DNA of 64,000 nucleotides from S5-327 sp965116015 (GCA_965116015.1 OZ220477.1:310001-374000), one strand, 5' to 3'; shown: positions 31,291 through 40,212, counted from the first letter of the stretch. Notes: generated from the letters alone by a model not told the origin. Made by a program: numbers and translations.

Positions 31291-33354
31291 TTATGATTCT
31301 TGTGCGATGTCGATGATGATGTTGAGGTAATCGTCCACGCGCGCTCGCTGTCCGGGGTAGACGACGGTTGTGGAGTCGAGCTGGTCGACGATGGCGGGGC
31401 CGTTGAATCTGTGGCCGGGTTCGAGGAGGGCGCGGTCGTAGACGGGGCAGGGTTCGAGGCCGCGCGAGCTGTCGAAGCAGACGGGTCGCTCGCCGACGCG
31501 GGCGGCGTCTGCTGTTGTTGTTGCTGGGCGGCGTTTCTTGAGCGAGGCTTTCGGGACGACGGCGGAGGCTCGGAGGCGGTAGTTCACTGCTTCGGCTTCT
31601 TCGTCCTGGGCGGCGTGGCCGAACGTCTGCTCGTGGATGGCGTCGAATCGGTTTCGAGCGGCGGCGATGTCTTGCTGGGAGATGTCGCTTGACGCGCCAA
31701 GCGGAATGGCGAGTTCGTAGCCCTGGCCGAGGTAGCGGATGTCGATGGCGAATTCGAGGCGGAGCTGGTGAAGGGCGTAGCCTTCGCCGAGGAATTCGCG
31801 CTCGGCCTGGGCTTGGAGGTCTTGCAGGAGGGGGTTTAGCTCTTCGGCGCGGAGCTCCGACATCAGGCGGAGGCGCGAGCGGACGTAGTCGCGGCGGGGG
31901 TCGGCCATGAGGAGGCCGAGGGCGGAGGTTACGCCGGGGGCAGGGGGGACAATTACGCGGGGCATTTTCAGGTCGGCTGCGAGGCGTCCTGCTGGGAGGG
32001 GTCCTGCGCCGCCGAAGGCGACGAGGGTGAAGTCGCGGAGGTCGTAGCCTTGTTCGGTGGAGACGGCGCGGATGCCCTCTTCCATTTTGGCGTTGATGAT
32101 GCGGATGATTCCTTCGGCGGTTTGGAGGGTTGTGAGGCCGAGGCGCTGGCCCATTGCTTCGATGGCGCGCTCGGCGGCGGCTTTGTCGAGGGCGACGCGT
32201 CCTGCGAGCTGGGAGTTGGAGTTGAGGCATCCGAGGACGAGGTTGGCGTCGGTGACTGTTGGCTGGGATCCGCCTTTGCCGTAGGAGACGGGGCCTGGGT
32301 CTGCTCCGGCGCTTTCGGGGCCGACGCGGAGGCCTCCGGCGGCGTCGACGGTTGCGATGGTTCCGCCGCCGGCGCCGATGGCGCTGATCATGAGCATAGG
32401 GACGGCCAGCTCCCAGTCGCCGATGCGGCCGGTTGTGGTTTCGAGCACGCGTCCTTGCTGCACGAGGGCGATGTCGGCGCTTGTGCCGCCCATATCGAGG
32501 GAGACGGCGTTTTCGAAGCCGGCGATGCGGGCGATCTCCATAGCGGCCATTGCGCCGGCGCAGGGTCCGGAGAGCACGGTTGTTACTGGGGTTACGGAGC
32601 CGATGCGGGCGACGCCGCCGTTGCTCTGCATAACGTAGAGGGCGTCGCTTGTTATTCCCAGTTCGCGGATGCGCCGTTCGAGCGCGCCGAGGTAGACGCC
32701 CATCACGGGGTGGATGTAGGCGTTGGCGACGGTTGTGCTGAGGCGCGGGAACTCTCGCATTTGGGGGAGGACTTTCGAGGAGAGGGACACTGCGGAGTTG
32801 GGCAGTTCGCGGGCGATGAGGTCGGCGATGCGCTCTTCGTGCGCCGGGTTGAGGAACGAGAACAGGAGGACGACGGCGATCGACTCGACGCCGCGGCGGC
32901 CCAGGGAGCGAACGGCCTCGAGCGCGGCGTTCTCGTCGAGGGGGAGGACGATTTCGCCGAGGTGGTTGACGCGCTCCTTCGCCTCGCGGCGGAGGCGCGG
33001 CTGCACGGGAGGTTTCTTGTCGACGTAGACGCTCGCCATCCGGCTTGAGTCTTCGCTGGGGGCGAGGTGCCAGACGTCGTTGATGGCGCCGTATCCGGCG
33101 GTGACGAAGAGTCCTACGCGGGCTCCGGAGCCTGTGAGCAGCGCGTTCGTTCCCACTGTGGTTCCGTGCGAGAGCGAGAGGATGTCGGAGGGGGACGCGG
33201 AATCGGCGAGGACTTCGGCGATTCCGTCGATGATGGCCTGCCCGGGGTCGGACGGGGTGGATGGGAGCTTGAGCACGGAGAGCGCTCCCGTCTGCTGGTC
33301 GAGGACGACCATATCGGTGAACGTTCCTCCGGTGTCGACGGCGATGGCGCGCAT
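31291..33354 (-). CDS. hyuA: Hydantoinase A/oxoprolinase family protein
   Basis: 687 residues, the ATP-binding partner of HyuB. DTGGTFTDMVVLD at residues 7-19 is the phosphate-binding loop of the actin-like ATPase fold; LSHGTTVGTNALL, SLDMGGTSADIALV and TLVAFGGAGPLPA are family motifs, and the C-terminal ~180 residues form the variable domain. ATP-driven opening of a cyclic amide or phosphorylation of a ketone or enol are the reactions known for the family. It begins an apparent hyuA-hyuB-DUF3179 operon behind a strong promoter. Confidence 0.9.
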   Translation of the reverse strand: MRAIAVDTGGTFTDMVVLDQQTGALSVLKLPSTPSDPGQAIIDGIAEVLADSASPSDILSLSHGTTVGTNALLTGSGARVGLFVTAGYGAINDVWHLAPSEDSSRMASVYVDKKPPVQPRLRREAKERVNHLGEIVLPLDENAALEAVRSLGRRGVESIAVVLLFSFLNPAHEERIADLIARELPNSAVSLSSKVLPQMREFPRLSTTVANAYIHPVMGVYLGALERRIRELGITSDALYVMQSNGGVARIGSVTPVTTVLSGPCAGAMAAMEIARIAGFENAVSLDMGGTSADIALVQQGRVLETTTGRIGDWELAVPMLMISAIGAGGGTIATVDAAGGLRVGPESAGADPGPVSYGKGGSQPTVTDANLVLGCLNSNSQLAGRVALDKAAAERAIEAMGQRLGLTTLQTAEGIIRIINAKMEEGIRAVSTEQGYDLRDFTLVAFGGAGPLPAGRLAADLKMPRVIVPPAPGVTSALGLLMADPRRDYVRSRLRLMSELRAEELNPLLQDLQAQAEREFLGEGYALHQLRLEFAIDIRYLGQGYELAIPLGASSDISQQDIAAARNRFDAIHEQTFGHAAQDEEAEAVNYRLRASAVVPKASLKKRRPATTTADAARVGERPVCFDSSRGLEPCPVYDRALLEPGHRFNGPAIVDQLDSTTVVYPGQRARVDDYLNIIIDIAQES

Positions 33355-33425
33355 AGTTTTCCTTAGCTGGGCTTCGGCGGGAGCTGTGGCTTTCAGGGGT
33401 GCGTTCGCGTGCTTGAGACGGCGCT

Positions 33426-33453
33426 ATTATAGGCGGCTTGGCCGCTGCGACAA
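33426..33453 (-). promoter_or_regulatory. Sigma-70-type promoter of hyuA
   Basis: Minus-strand TTGTCG (33453-33448), 16-base spacer and perfect TATAAT (33431-33426). Start expected near 33419, leader about 65 bases. Confidence 0.55.
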
Positions 33454-33473
33454 TGGCCTACGACAATGGCCTA
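33448..33473. repeat. 13-base tandem direct repeat at the hyuA promoter
   Basis: CGACAATGGCCTA occurs at 33448-33460 and immediately again at 33461-33473. The first copy contains the hyuA -35 hexamer (minus strand), so the second duplicates that hexamer 13 bases upstream. Confidence 0.8.
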
Positions 33474-33552
33474 ACAAGAGGCCGGCGGAACCGGGAGCTG
33501 GAATGATATCGGCGAACACTGGTAGGCTTCCGCCAAAGACGCCGGAAGGAGA

Positions 33553-34383
33553 ATGGCGATGCCGTACGCCGACAGGTATGTGGACAACAATGGAGTGACG
33601 ATTCACTACGAGGTGGAGGAGGGAAGCGGTCCTCCGGTCGTGCTGGTGCACGGCATGGGCGGCAGCACGCAGAATTGGCGGGCCGCGGGCTATCCGGAGA
33701 AGCTGGCGGGGGAGCTGCAGGCGGCGCTGATCGACTCCCGCGGGTTCGGGAAGAGCGACAAGCTTCCGGACGCTGAGAGTTACGGCCGCCCGCAGAAGGT
33801 GTCGGACATCGTGGCTGTGCTGGACGATCTGGGGATCGAGACGGCGTACTATTGGGGTTACTCGATGGGGGCGAGCATAGGGTGGGCGTGCGGGATGCTG
33901 CGTCCCGACCGATTCCGAGGGTTGATTCTGGGCGCGTATCCGGTGCTTTCGCCGGATGTTCCGGAGATTGATCGAGTGCGGTGGACGGCGCGCGCCAAGC
34001 TGATGCGCCTCGGTATGGATGTTTACATCGCGGCGATGGAGATGGATCAGGGGCCGCTGCCGCAGGAGCAGAAGGATCGTTTGCTGGCTAACGATAAGGA
34101 CGCCTACGCCGCGCAGCAGATCGCGAACATCAGCTGGGGCGCGCCGGACGAGGACATTGTGAATATGACGCTCCCGGCGCTTGTGTACTCGGGGACAGAG
34201 GACGAGTATCCGATGCCGCGCAACCATGCGCTGACGAAGCGATCGGCATCGCTCGCGCCTAATGCGACGTTTCTGCCGCTGCCGGGGCATACGCATGCGT
34301 CGGCGTTCGCGGAGAGCGATGTGGTTATTCCTCATGTGAGGGATTTCATTGCGAGAGTTGAGGATTCGCGCCGAGCGGGTTGA
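33553..34383 (+). CDS. Alpha/beta hydrolase
   Basis: 276-residue alpha/beta hydrolase. LVHGMGGSTQNW gives the oxyanion-hole strand, GYSMGAS the nucleophile elbow with Ser (about residue 100), the acid is likely in the SGTEDEYP strand and the base His in PGHTHASAF. GAAGGAG precedes ATG 33553; a second in-frame ATG two codons later is equally possible. Cytoplasmic, no signal peptide. Ester, lactone or similar substrates are expected. Divergent from hyuA. Confidence 0.85.
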   Translation: MAMPYADRYVDNNGVTIHYEVEEGSGPPVVLVHGMGGSTQNWRAAGYPEKLAGELQAALIDSRGFGKSDKLPDAESYGRPQKVSDIVAVLDDLGIETAYYWGYSMGASIGWACGMLRPDRFRGLILGAYPVLSPDVPEIDRVRWTARAKLMRLGMDVYIAAMEMDQGPLPQEQKDRLLANDKDAYAAQQIANISWGAPDEDIVNMTLPALVYSGTEDEYPMPRNHALTKRSASLAPNATFLPLPGHTHASAFAESDVVIPHVRDFIARVEDSRRAG

Positions 34384-34437
34384 GCAGCGCAGTATTCGAG
34401 CGGAGGTTCGCGCGTCTGACCGAGGGGGCGCGCAGGG

Positions 34438-35013
34438 ATGAGCGACGCTGAGCGCGCCTCGAACGAGCTGGGGGCGGAGCAGCGCGGGCAGCTGCTCGAC
34501 GCGTTGGGCGCTCGCTTCGAGAAGAACATGGGGCGCCATAGGGGGCTTGAGTGGGCGGCTCTGCAGTCGAGGCTGGAGGCTGCTCCTGCGAAGCTGTGGT
34601 CGCTCTACGAGATGGAGCGGACTGGCGGAGAGCCGGATGTTGTCGGGTACGACGCGGAGACGGGGGAGTACGTCTTCTACGATTGTTCGGCGGAGAGTCC
34701 GGCGGGCCGCAGGAGCGTTTGTTACGACAGGGCGGGGCTTGAGGCGAGGAAGTCGTTCAGGCCGGCGACTAGCGCTGTGGATATGGCGGCGGAGATGGGG
34801 ATCGAGCTGCTGACGGAAGAGCAGTACCGAGCGTTGCAGGAGCTGGGGGAGTTCGACAGGAGGACGTCGAGCTGGATCAAGACGCCTGACGCCATTCGGC
34901 GAGTTGGCGGGGCTCTCTTCGCCGATCGGCGCTACAACCATGTGTTCGTGTATCACAATAGCGCACCCACCTACTTCGGCGCCAGGGGGTTTCGCGGCTG
35001 GCTGAGGGTTTAG
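34438..35013 (+). CDS. DUF4256 family protein
   Basis: 191 residues matching DUF4256: ARFEKNMGRHRGLEWAAL near the N-terminus, WSLYEMERTGGEPDVVGYD, YVFYDCSAESPAGRRSVCYDR in the middle and SWIKTPDAIRR...RYNHVFVYHNSAPTYFGARGFRG at the end. The family is widespread, soluble and of unknown function. It follows the alpha/beta hydrolase by 54 bases on the same strand. AGGCC-loop-GGCCT just behind the stop could act as a weak hairpin. Confidence 0.88.
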   Translation: MSDAERASNELGAEQRGQLLDALGARFEKNMGRHRGLEWAALQSRLEAAPAKLWSLYEMERTGGEPDVVGYDAETGEYVFYDCSAESPAGRRSVCYDRAGLEARKSFRPATSAVDMAAEMGIELLTEEQYRALQELGEFDRRTSSWIKTPDAIRRVGGALFADRRYNHVFVYHNSAPTYFGARGFRGWLRV

Positions 35014-35132
35014 GCCGGGGGAGGCCTTAGTTCGTCTCGACGGCACTCGACGGGGCTTCGGGCGCTGGTTGCCGCGTCGGGCGACATCGCGGAGCACTAT
35101 GTCTTGCTCGTTTTGGGGGAGTCTGACTGGGG

Positions 35133-35972
35133 CTACAGGCCTAGTTCGTCGGCGAAATCCATAATGGCGGCGACGACTGCCCCGGGTTGTTGTTCGTGGA
35201 CGTAGTGAGCGCCGCCTGCAATTGCCCAGCCGCGCACATTCACGGCGGCCTCCCGCCATTCGCCGAGCACGTCGGCGCTGGCCGATGGTCCGTTCGCGCC
35301 CCAGATGGCGAGCATGGGGACGGAGATCTTGCGTCCCTGGGCAAGCTCGGCGCGCCAGTAGCCGGGGTCTTCTTCGAGCGCGAGGCGGTAGTCCCAGATG
35401 ACTGCGTCCGCCGCGCCGGGCTGCGAGAACATCGCTACGTAGTAGGCGCGCTCTTCTGCTGTGAGGTGCGGGTTGCGGTCGAGGAAGAGACCGAAGAACA
35501 GCTCAGGGATGGCGTTGACGATGGGCTCAGCGACGTTGCGCTGGCGGAAGAAGTCGAAGTACCACTGCCTGCCGGACGGGTCGCGGCGGTCGGGGCCTAC
35601 GCCCTGCGGGGTAGAATCGATTTGCGTCATTCCGGCGACTCGCTCGGGGAGGTCGGCGGCGAGTTTCCTGGCGGTGGGGGCGCCCTTGTCGTGGCCGACG
35701 ACGAGGAAGCGGTCGCATCCGAGGTGGTTCATCAGGGCGAGGGCGTCGCTGGTCATCGCCGTTAGCCCGTACGCTGCGGGGTCGGCGATGCGCTCGGAGT
35801 CGCCGTAGCCTCGGCGGTCGGGGGCGATGACGGTGAAGCGTTCGGCGAGGGCGGGGGTGATTTTCTCCCAGGTTCGGCGCGTGCGGGGGAAGCCATGCAG
35901 GGCGAGGAGAGGGAATCCGTTTCCCGTGGCGTCGTAGGCGATGCGGACGCTGTTGAGTGTCGCGGTGCGCAC
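35133..35972 (-). CDS. Alpha/beta hydrolase with Asp nucleophile, dehalogenase/epoxide hydrolase-like
   Basis: 279 residues. HGFPRTRRTWEKI carries the HGFP oxyanion motif, and APDRRGYGDSER and VGHDKGAPTARKLA follow. The elbow reads G-H-D-K-G, so the nucleophile is Asp rather than Ser, as in fluoroacetate/haloalkane dehalogenases and epoxide hydrolases. Compared with fluoroacetate dehalogenases the Arg residues after the Asp are replaced (Lys, Pro), so fluoroacetate activity is doubtful. The base is probably His in GGAHYVHEQQPG. Soluble, cytoplasmic. Confidence 0.82.
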   Translation of the reverse strand: MRTATLNSVRIAYDATGNGFPLLALHGFPRTRRTWEKITPALAERFTVIAPDRRGYGDSERIADPAAYGLTAMTSDALALMNHLGCDRFLVVGHDKGAPTARKLAADLPERVAGMTQIDSTPQGVGPDRRDPSGRQWYFDFFRQRNVAEPIVNAIPELFFGLFLDRNPHLTAEERAYYVAMFSQPGAADAVIWDYRLALEEDPGYWRAELAQGRKISVPMLAIWGANGPSASADVLGEWREAAVNVRGWAIAGGAHYVHEQQPGAVVAAIMDFADELGL

Positions 35973-35985
35973 GGCGTTAGCCCGG

Positions 35986-36117
35986 CTACGCCTCAGGCCA
36001 GGCGAGGCTGAGGATGATGAGGAGGACGGCGAGGCCGATGGCTCCGGCGGCGCTCACCGGCCAGATGATGTATCCGATGTCTTCTGCGTGGCGGAACGGC
36101 CAGATGAGGTCTTTCAC
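35986..36117 (-). CDS. 43-residue single-span membrane protein
   Basis: GTG at 36117 is preceded six bases upstream by AAAGGAG. The product MKDLIWPFRHAEDIGYIIWP... has one membrane segment (about residues 22-41, AAGAIGLAVLLIILSLAW) after a short N-terminal part and ends in PEA. It is only 13 bases before the dehalogenase-like gene, same strand, so the two are probably co-transcribed. The good ribosome-binding site and clean hydrophobic helix argue that it is real. No family recognised. Confidence 0.65.
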   Translation of the reverse strand: MKDLIWPFRHAEDIGYIIWPVSAAGAIGLAVLLIILSLAWPEA

Positions 36118-36250
36118 GAAGCGCTCCTTTGGGGGTTGCGCGCATCATCGTCGAGGTTCAGGGCTGGGGCTGTCAATGGGGCTGCCAGTGGCTCGCTTGG
36201 GCTCGCTTGCCTCGCGGGAGGCAGAGCCGCCGCTGAGAGGCGGCGCGGCG

Positions 36251-36279
36251 TTGACGCTGAGGGCGTCGGCTCATAGGAT
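36251..36279 (+). promoter_or_regulatory. Sigma-70-type promoter of the 36387 oxidoreductase
   Basis: TTGACG (36251-36256), 17 bases, TAGGAT (36274-36279). Start near 36286, leader about 100 bases. A GCCGCC/GGCGGC hairpin around 36226-36245 sits just upstream. Confidence 0.5.
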
Positions 36280-36386
36280 GCTTGCAAGGGGCGCGCCCTC
36301 TATGTTTGTTTCGCGAGGGCGCGCGCAGCTGTGCGATGAGGGAAGTCCGGAGCTTGCTCTCGCGCAGAGGGCGTTCGGGAGGGTTA

Positions 36387-37274
36387 ATGGAGATTGGGAT
36401 AGCGTTTCCGAAGGTGATGCCGGCAGGGAAGGGCGATCGTATCGTTGAGTGGGCGATGCGGGCGGATGATGGTCCGTTCGCGTCGCTGGCGCAGGTCGAC
36501 CGGATTGTGTACGGCAATCACGATGTGCTGATTGCGATGGCGGCGGCTGCGGCGGTTACGAAGCGGGTTCGTTTGATGACGACGGTTCTGATCGCTCCTC
36601 TCCGCAGCGCGGCAGTGATTGCGAAACAGGCTGCGAGCATTGATTCGCTCTCAGGAGGGCGATTCGTACTGGGTTTGGGGGTGGGCTCGAGGCCTGACGA
36701 CTTTGCGGCGAGCGGCGCAGAGATGCGAGGGCGAGGCCGGGCGTTCGAGGCGCAGATCGAGGAGATGCGCCGCATCTGGGCTGGCGAGGGGGCGAAGGAG
36801 GGCGTGGGGCCTATTGGGCCTGCGCCGTCGCGTCCTGCGGGGCCGGAGTTGCTGATTGGCGGGCGCTCTGAAGCGGCGCTCATAAGGTCGGGGCGGCTGG
36901 GCGATGGCTATGTTGCGGGCAGCGCGGGAAACGCGCCGTCGAATCAGGCGCAAGAAGTACTGGGCTACTACAAGGTTGTGGAGTCGGCATGGAAAGAGGC
37001 GGGGAAGCCTGGACGCCCCCGGCTGGTTGCCGGCCTCACCTGCGCGTGGGGGGCGTATGGGGCGAAGCGGACGGCGGAGTCGATCCGGTCGTACTACGCT
37101 TTTCGGGGCGAGGCGGCTCGAGCGATGGAGATCAACGTTCCGTCGACCAAGAAGGCTCTTCGGGACGCTGTGCGGGCGTACGAGGAGATTGGGTGCGACG
37201 AGCTTGTGCTGGAGCCTGGTCACGCTGACCTGGAGCAGATTGACCGCCTCGCTGATTTCGTGGCAGGTCTGTAG
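36387..37274 (+). CDS. Luciferase-like (LLM class) oxidoreductase
   Basis: 295 residues from ATG 36387 (MEIGIAFPKVMPAG), with CGGGAGGG upstream; upstream in-frame starts would add a non-conserved basic leader. TIM-barrel flavin/F420 enzyme: AAAAAVTKRVRLMTTVLIAPLRSAAVIAKQAASIDSLSGGRFVLGLGVGSRPDDF is the superfamily hallmark region, with a loop AGEGAKEGVGPIGPAPSRP afterwards. It is distant in sequence from the 6185 protein, so the two are separate paralogues rather than a recent duplication. Cofactor and substrate unknown. Confidence 0.84.
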   Translation: MEIGIAFPKVMPAGKGDRIVEWAMRADDGPFASLAQVDRIVYGNHDVLIAMAAAAAVTKRVRLMTTVLIAPLRSAAVIAKQAASIDSLSGGRFVLGLGVGSRPDDFAASGAEMRGRGRAFEAQIEEMRRIWAGEGAKEGVGPIGPAPSRPAGPELLIGGRSEAALIRSGRLGDGYVAGSAGNAPSNQAQEVLGYYKVVESAWKEAGKPGRPRLVAGLTCAWGAYGAKRTAESIRSYYAFRGEAARAMEINVPSTKKALRDAVRAYEEIGCDELVLEPGHADLEQIDRLADFVAGL

Positions 37275-37351
37275 GGTAGCTGTAGTTGTCTCTCCGGCGC
37301 AGTATGAGAGCTGGCGGAGAGAGGAGTTTCGAGGAATGAGGAGGTAGAACC

Positions 37352-38314
37352 TTGGGTTATCGGTTCAGCGCCGGCTCCGCTGGAGTCGTTCTGCATACAG
37401 AGACATGCACGTTCCCCGGTCATGCGCTGGAGACGAAGTGGACGCGGTTTGAGACGCAGGAGGATGCGCGGGCGGCGGCTGATAGCGAGGTCGCGAAATG
37501 CGGGGTCTGTTTCCCGCGGCCTGTGGAGCATACCTTGCCGAGCGGTATGCGCGTGTGGGTCGCCCGTCCCGCGGACGCGGAGCAGCATCCGGCTGTGATG
37601 TGGCTCCACGAGCGGTACGGCGTCGTGCAGCATCCGCTTGATATGGCGGCGCGCCTTGCGGAAGAGGGCTATGTTGGGGTCTGCCCTGATCTGTTTCATC
37701 GCTACGATGGCGATCTCGACGCACTGCATGCAGGCGACGCTCGGGCGCTAATCCGGGACGATGAGGCGGTGGCGGACCTCGCCGAGACGGTGGATTTCCT
37801 CCGCGGCGAGGCGTATGTGCTGGGCGAGAAGATTGGCGTTATCGGGGTGTGCCAAACGGGGCGGCAGCCGATGCTGTACGCGGCGAGACGGGGCGATGCG
37901 GCGGCGGTTGTCGCGCTCTACGGCGGGCCGGAGAACGCCGACTGGACTCCGACTGACGCGATGCCCGTTCCGGTCAACGAGCTGGCGGCGGCTATGGATT
38001 GCCCGTTCCTCGGGTTGTTCGGCGAAGCGGACCATGTGATTTCGGTGGACGCTGTGCTCGGGTTGCGCGACGCGCTCGAAAGGGCGAACAGGAGCTATCG
38101 GATCCGCATCTATCGGGATGCTCCGCATGGGTGGTTCAACGACACGATGCCGGGCCGTTATCGTCCGGAGCAGGCGTTAGCGGCGTGGGGGGAGATGCTC
38201 GCGTTCTTCGAGGAAGCGTTCGGGGGCGGGTGGAGCCGTGAGCGGGCGCTCTGGGACTTCGCGAGCGATATTTCGACAGTGTACGACTACGCCAAGAACG
38301 TTCGGTTGGAGTGA
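37352..38314 (+). CDS. Dienelactone hydrolase-like protein with N-terminal extension
   Basis: 320 residues from a TTG start at 37352 behind GAGGAGG. The first ~50 residues (THTETCTFPGHALE-like segment and KCGVCFP) form a small Cys-containing extension before the dienelactone hydrolase fold. The acid loop is HERYGV, and the nucleophile elbow is GVCQTG, with Cys as in dienelactone hydrolases but Gln-Thr in place of the usual Phe-Gly. Asp of FGEADHVIS and His of APHGWFND complete the triad. A ~40-residue C-terminal tail follows. It precedes a second family member by 34 bases. Confidence 0.8.
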   Translation: MGYRFSAGSAGVVLHTETCTFPGHALETKWTRFETQEDARAAADSEVAKCGVCFPRPVEHTLPSGMRVWVARPADAEQHPAVMWLHERYGVVQHPLDMAARLAEEGYVGVCPDLFHRYDGDLDALHAGDARALIRDDEAVADLAETVDFLRGEAYVLGEKIGVIGVCQTGRQPMLYAARRGDAAAVVALYGGPENADWTPTDAMPVPVNELAAAMDCPFLGLFGEADHVISVDAVLGLRDALERANRSYRIRIYRDAPHGWFNDTMPGRYRPEQALAAWGEMLAFFEEAFGGGWSRERALWDFASDISTVYDYAKNVRLE

Positions 38315-38348
38315 CCTGGGGCGTAGAGGAGAGGGCAAGGAGGGAGAG

Positions 38349-39059
38349 ATGGCGACGAACCCACTGATTGCAGGGCCCGAGCCGATCGGAGCCGACATTG
38401 CGATTGATTCCGACGGGGCGCAACTCATGGCCTATGAGTCGCGGCCTTCGTCGGGCGGCAACGGCGCCGCTGTCGTTGTGATTCATGAGAATAGGGGTCT
38501 AGTTCCTTACGTGCGGGATGTCGCGGATGGGCTTGCGAGCAACGGCTACATCGCCGTGGCGCCTGATCTGCTGTCTCGCGATGGAGGCACGGCGAGCATC
38601 GAGGATGTTCCAGCGGCGCTGAGCGGGATTCCGCGTGAGCGCCACGTTAGCGATGCGCAGGCTGTAATCGCCTACCTCAAGGCTCAGCCGGAGGTGTCGC
38701 GCATTGGGATTATCGGCTTTTGTTTCGGGGGAGGGATCACGTGGCGGGTGGCGACGGAGAGCGCCGAGATTGCGGCGGCTGTTCCTTTCTACGGCGCGAA
38801 CCCGCCGCTCGATCGGGTTCCGAACATCTCCGCTGCGGTGTATGCCGTGTACGCCGAGAACGACGAACGCATCAACGCTGGCATCCCGGACATCACCAAG
38901 GCTCTGCAGGAGGCAGGGACGGTCTGCGAGATGAGGGTGCACCCGAGCGCGGGCCACGCGTTTCACAATCACACGAATCCGGACCGGTACGTTCCTGAGG
39001 CTGCTGAGGCCGCCTGGGCGGACGCCCTCGCGTGGTTCGGCAAGCGTCTGGCCGGCTGA
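38349..39059 (+). CDS. Dienelactone hydrolase family protein
   Basis: 236 residues from ATG 38349, with GGGAGAG close upstream. A canonical member: HENRGLVPYVRDVADGLA, nucleophile elbow GFCFGGG (Cys), Asp in YAENDERI and His in AGHAFHN. Hydrolyses enol-lactones of the catechol pathways in the classical case; many homologues act on other esters. Co-oriented with the preceding divergent paralogue, from which it is separated by 34 bases, so a two-gene operon is likely. Confidence 0.87.
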   Translation: MATNPLIAGPEPIGADIAIDSDGAQLMAYESRPSSGGNGAAVVVIHENRGLVPYVRDVADGLASNGYIAVAPDLLSRDGGTASIEDVPAALSGIPRERHVSDAQAVIAYLKAQPEVSRIGIIGFCFGGGITWRVATESAEIAAAVPFYGANPPLDRVPNISAAVYAVYAENDERINAGIPDITKALQEAGTVCEMRVHPSAGHAFHNHTNPDRYVPEAAEAAWADALAWFGKRLAG

Positions 39060-39149
39060 CAGGTCGCGCTCGCTGCGGATGGTTCTTTACGTCGTGCGCC
39101 GAGCATTTTCGGGCGTTTGATTGCGCCCGGCCAAGGGCTCGCAGGCTCC

Positions 39150-40212
39150 TTGCGATGCGGCTACTGCCCTGGCTGGGCAGGCGGCTAGTCCGCGTCGTTG
39201 GAGGCGCGGGACGAGAGCGGTGGTCGCTCGTGATGCTTGCGAGCTTCATTATCTTGCCGCTGACGCTGATCTCCATAACGGCGTCGCCCTTCGCGGGCAT
39301 TGCGGACTCTCCTGGCTTTCTTAATCCGTTCACTGGGCCGGACGATACGCCAATCACGGCGCTATTCGTTATTCGTTATTTCGTCGGCAGGCTGGGCGCT
39401 TGGCGGATTCGGGTCGCAGCGGGTATGGCAGCGATTCATGGCGATTGAGAGCGAGGACAAGATGGCGTGGAGCCGGGATGTCGGCACGGGGTGGACTGTG
39501 CTGATTTTCGGTTTGGGTTTCTTTTCGGATTAGTGGCGCGGGCGGCGCTGGCGCAATCGGGACTGATGGGCGATCTTGCAGGCCTTGATGGCGTCTACGA
39601 TCCGGAGCGCGTGTACTTTGTGGCGTCGGAGGCGTACTTCATCCCGCTGGTGACGGGGTTGCTGCTGACTGGCGTGGCGGCGGCGATTATGAGCACTGCG
39701 GACTTGCAGCTGATGCTGGGCTCGGCGATTGCGACCGACGACTTGCCGCTGTTGAAGCGGCTGGCGATGCGATTGGAGGAGCCGAGCCGCATCTGATGGG
39801 GTCCTCTGGCCGCGTGTGGCTGGGGTGGCTGCTACTGCTTCTAATCGGCGGGGCGCCTGGGGCGATGGCGATTGTGTGGCCGGACTCGGTAGCGAATCTC
39901 GTGGCGTACGCGTGGGGAGGGATGGGGGCAGCATTCGGGCCGCCGCTGCTGCTTGCGCTCTACTGGCGGCGCTTCAACTTCTGGGGAGCGCTGGCGTCGA
40001 TCATCGCGGGGACCCTCGCGGTTACCGCGTGGCATCTCGTAAACGGCGGGCCATGGGGGGTGTTCGACGTCGAGATAGCGGCGACGCCGGGGTTCGTTGT
40101 AGCGATGGCGTCGGGCGTGGTCGCAACGCTTGTGACTCCTGCGTCGCCGGCGAAGTTGACGGCGCGCTTCGACAGCGCGGTTGGGTCAGATCCGCGCGAG
40201 GGGACGGGGTAG
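39150..40212 (+). pseudogene. Decayed PutP-type sodium:solute symporter
   Basis: Fragments in three frames align in order with the C-terminal two thirds of sodium/proline-type symporters: LLNPFTG-like ...GFLNPFTGPDD, AGWALGGFGSQRVWQRFMAIES, FIPLVTGLLLTGVAAAIMSTADLQLMLGSAIATDD, and VAYAWGGMGAAFGPPLLLALYW. A tandem ATTCGTT duplication at 39364-39377 causes the first frameshift (removing one copy restores TALFVISSAGWALG), a lost T near 39520-39530 the second, and a third lies near 39790. The first ~5 membrane segments are missing. It is flanked by the dienelactone hydrolase gene and an amidohydrolase. Sequencing error cannot explain the missing 5' part. Confidence 0.8.

Noticed and set aside
29588..32230. 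Longer N-terminus for hyuB
   Set aside because: The extra ~320 residues are Arg/Pro-rich and overlap hyuA; the start at 31273 gives the family's normal N-terminus.
33426..33431. Plus-strand promoter for the 33553 hydrolase at the same A+T-rich patch
   Set aside because: The hexamer matches consensus only on the minus strand; on the plus strand no -35 is found at a sensible distance.
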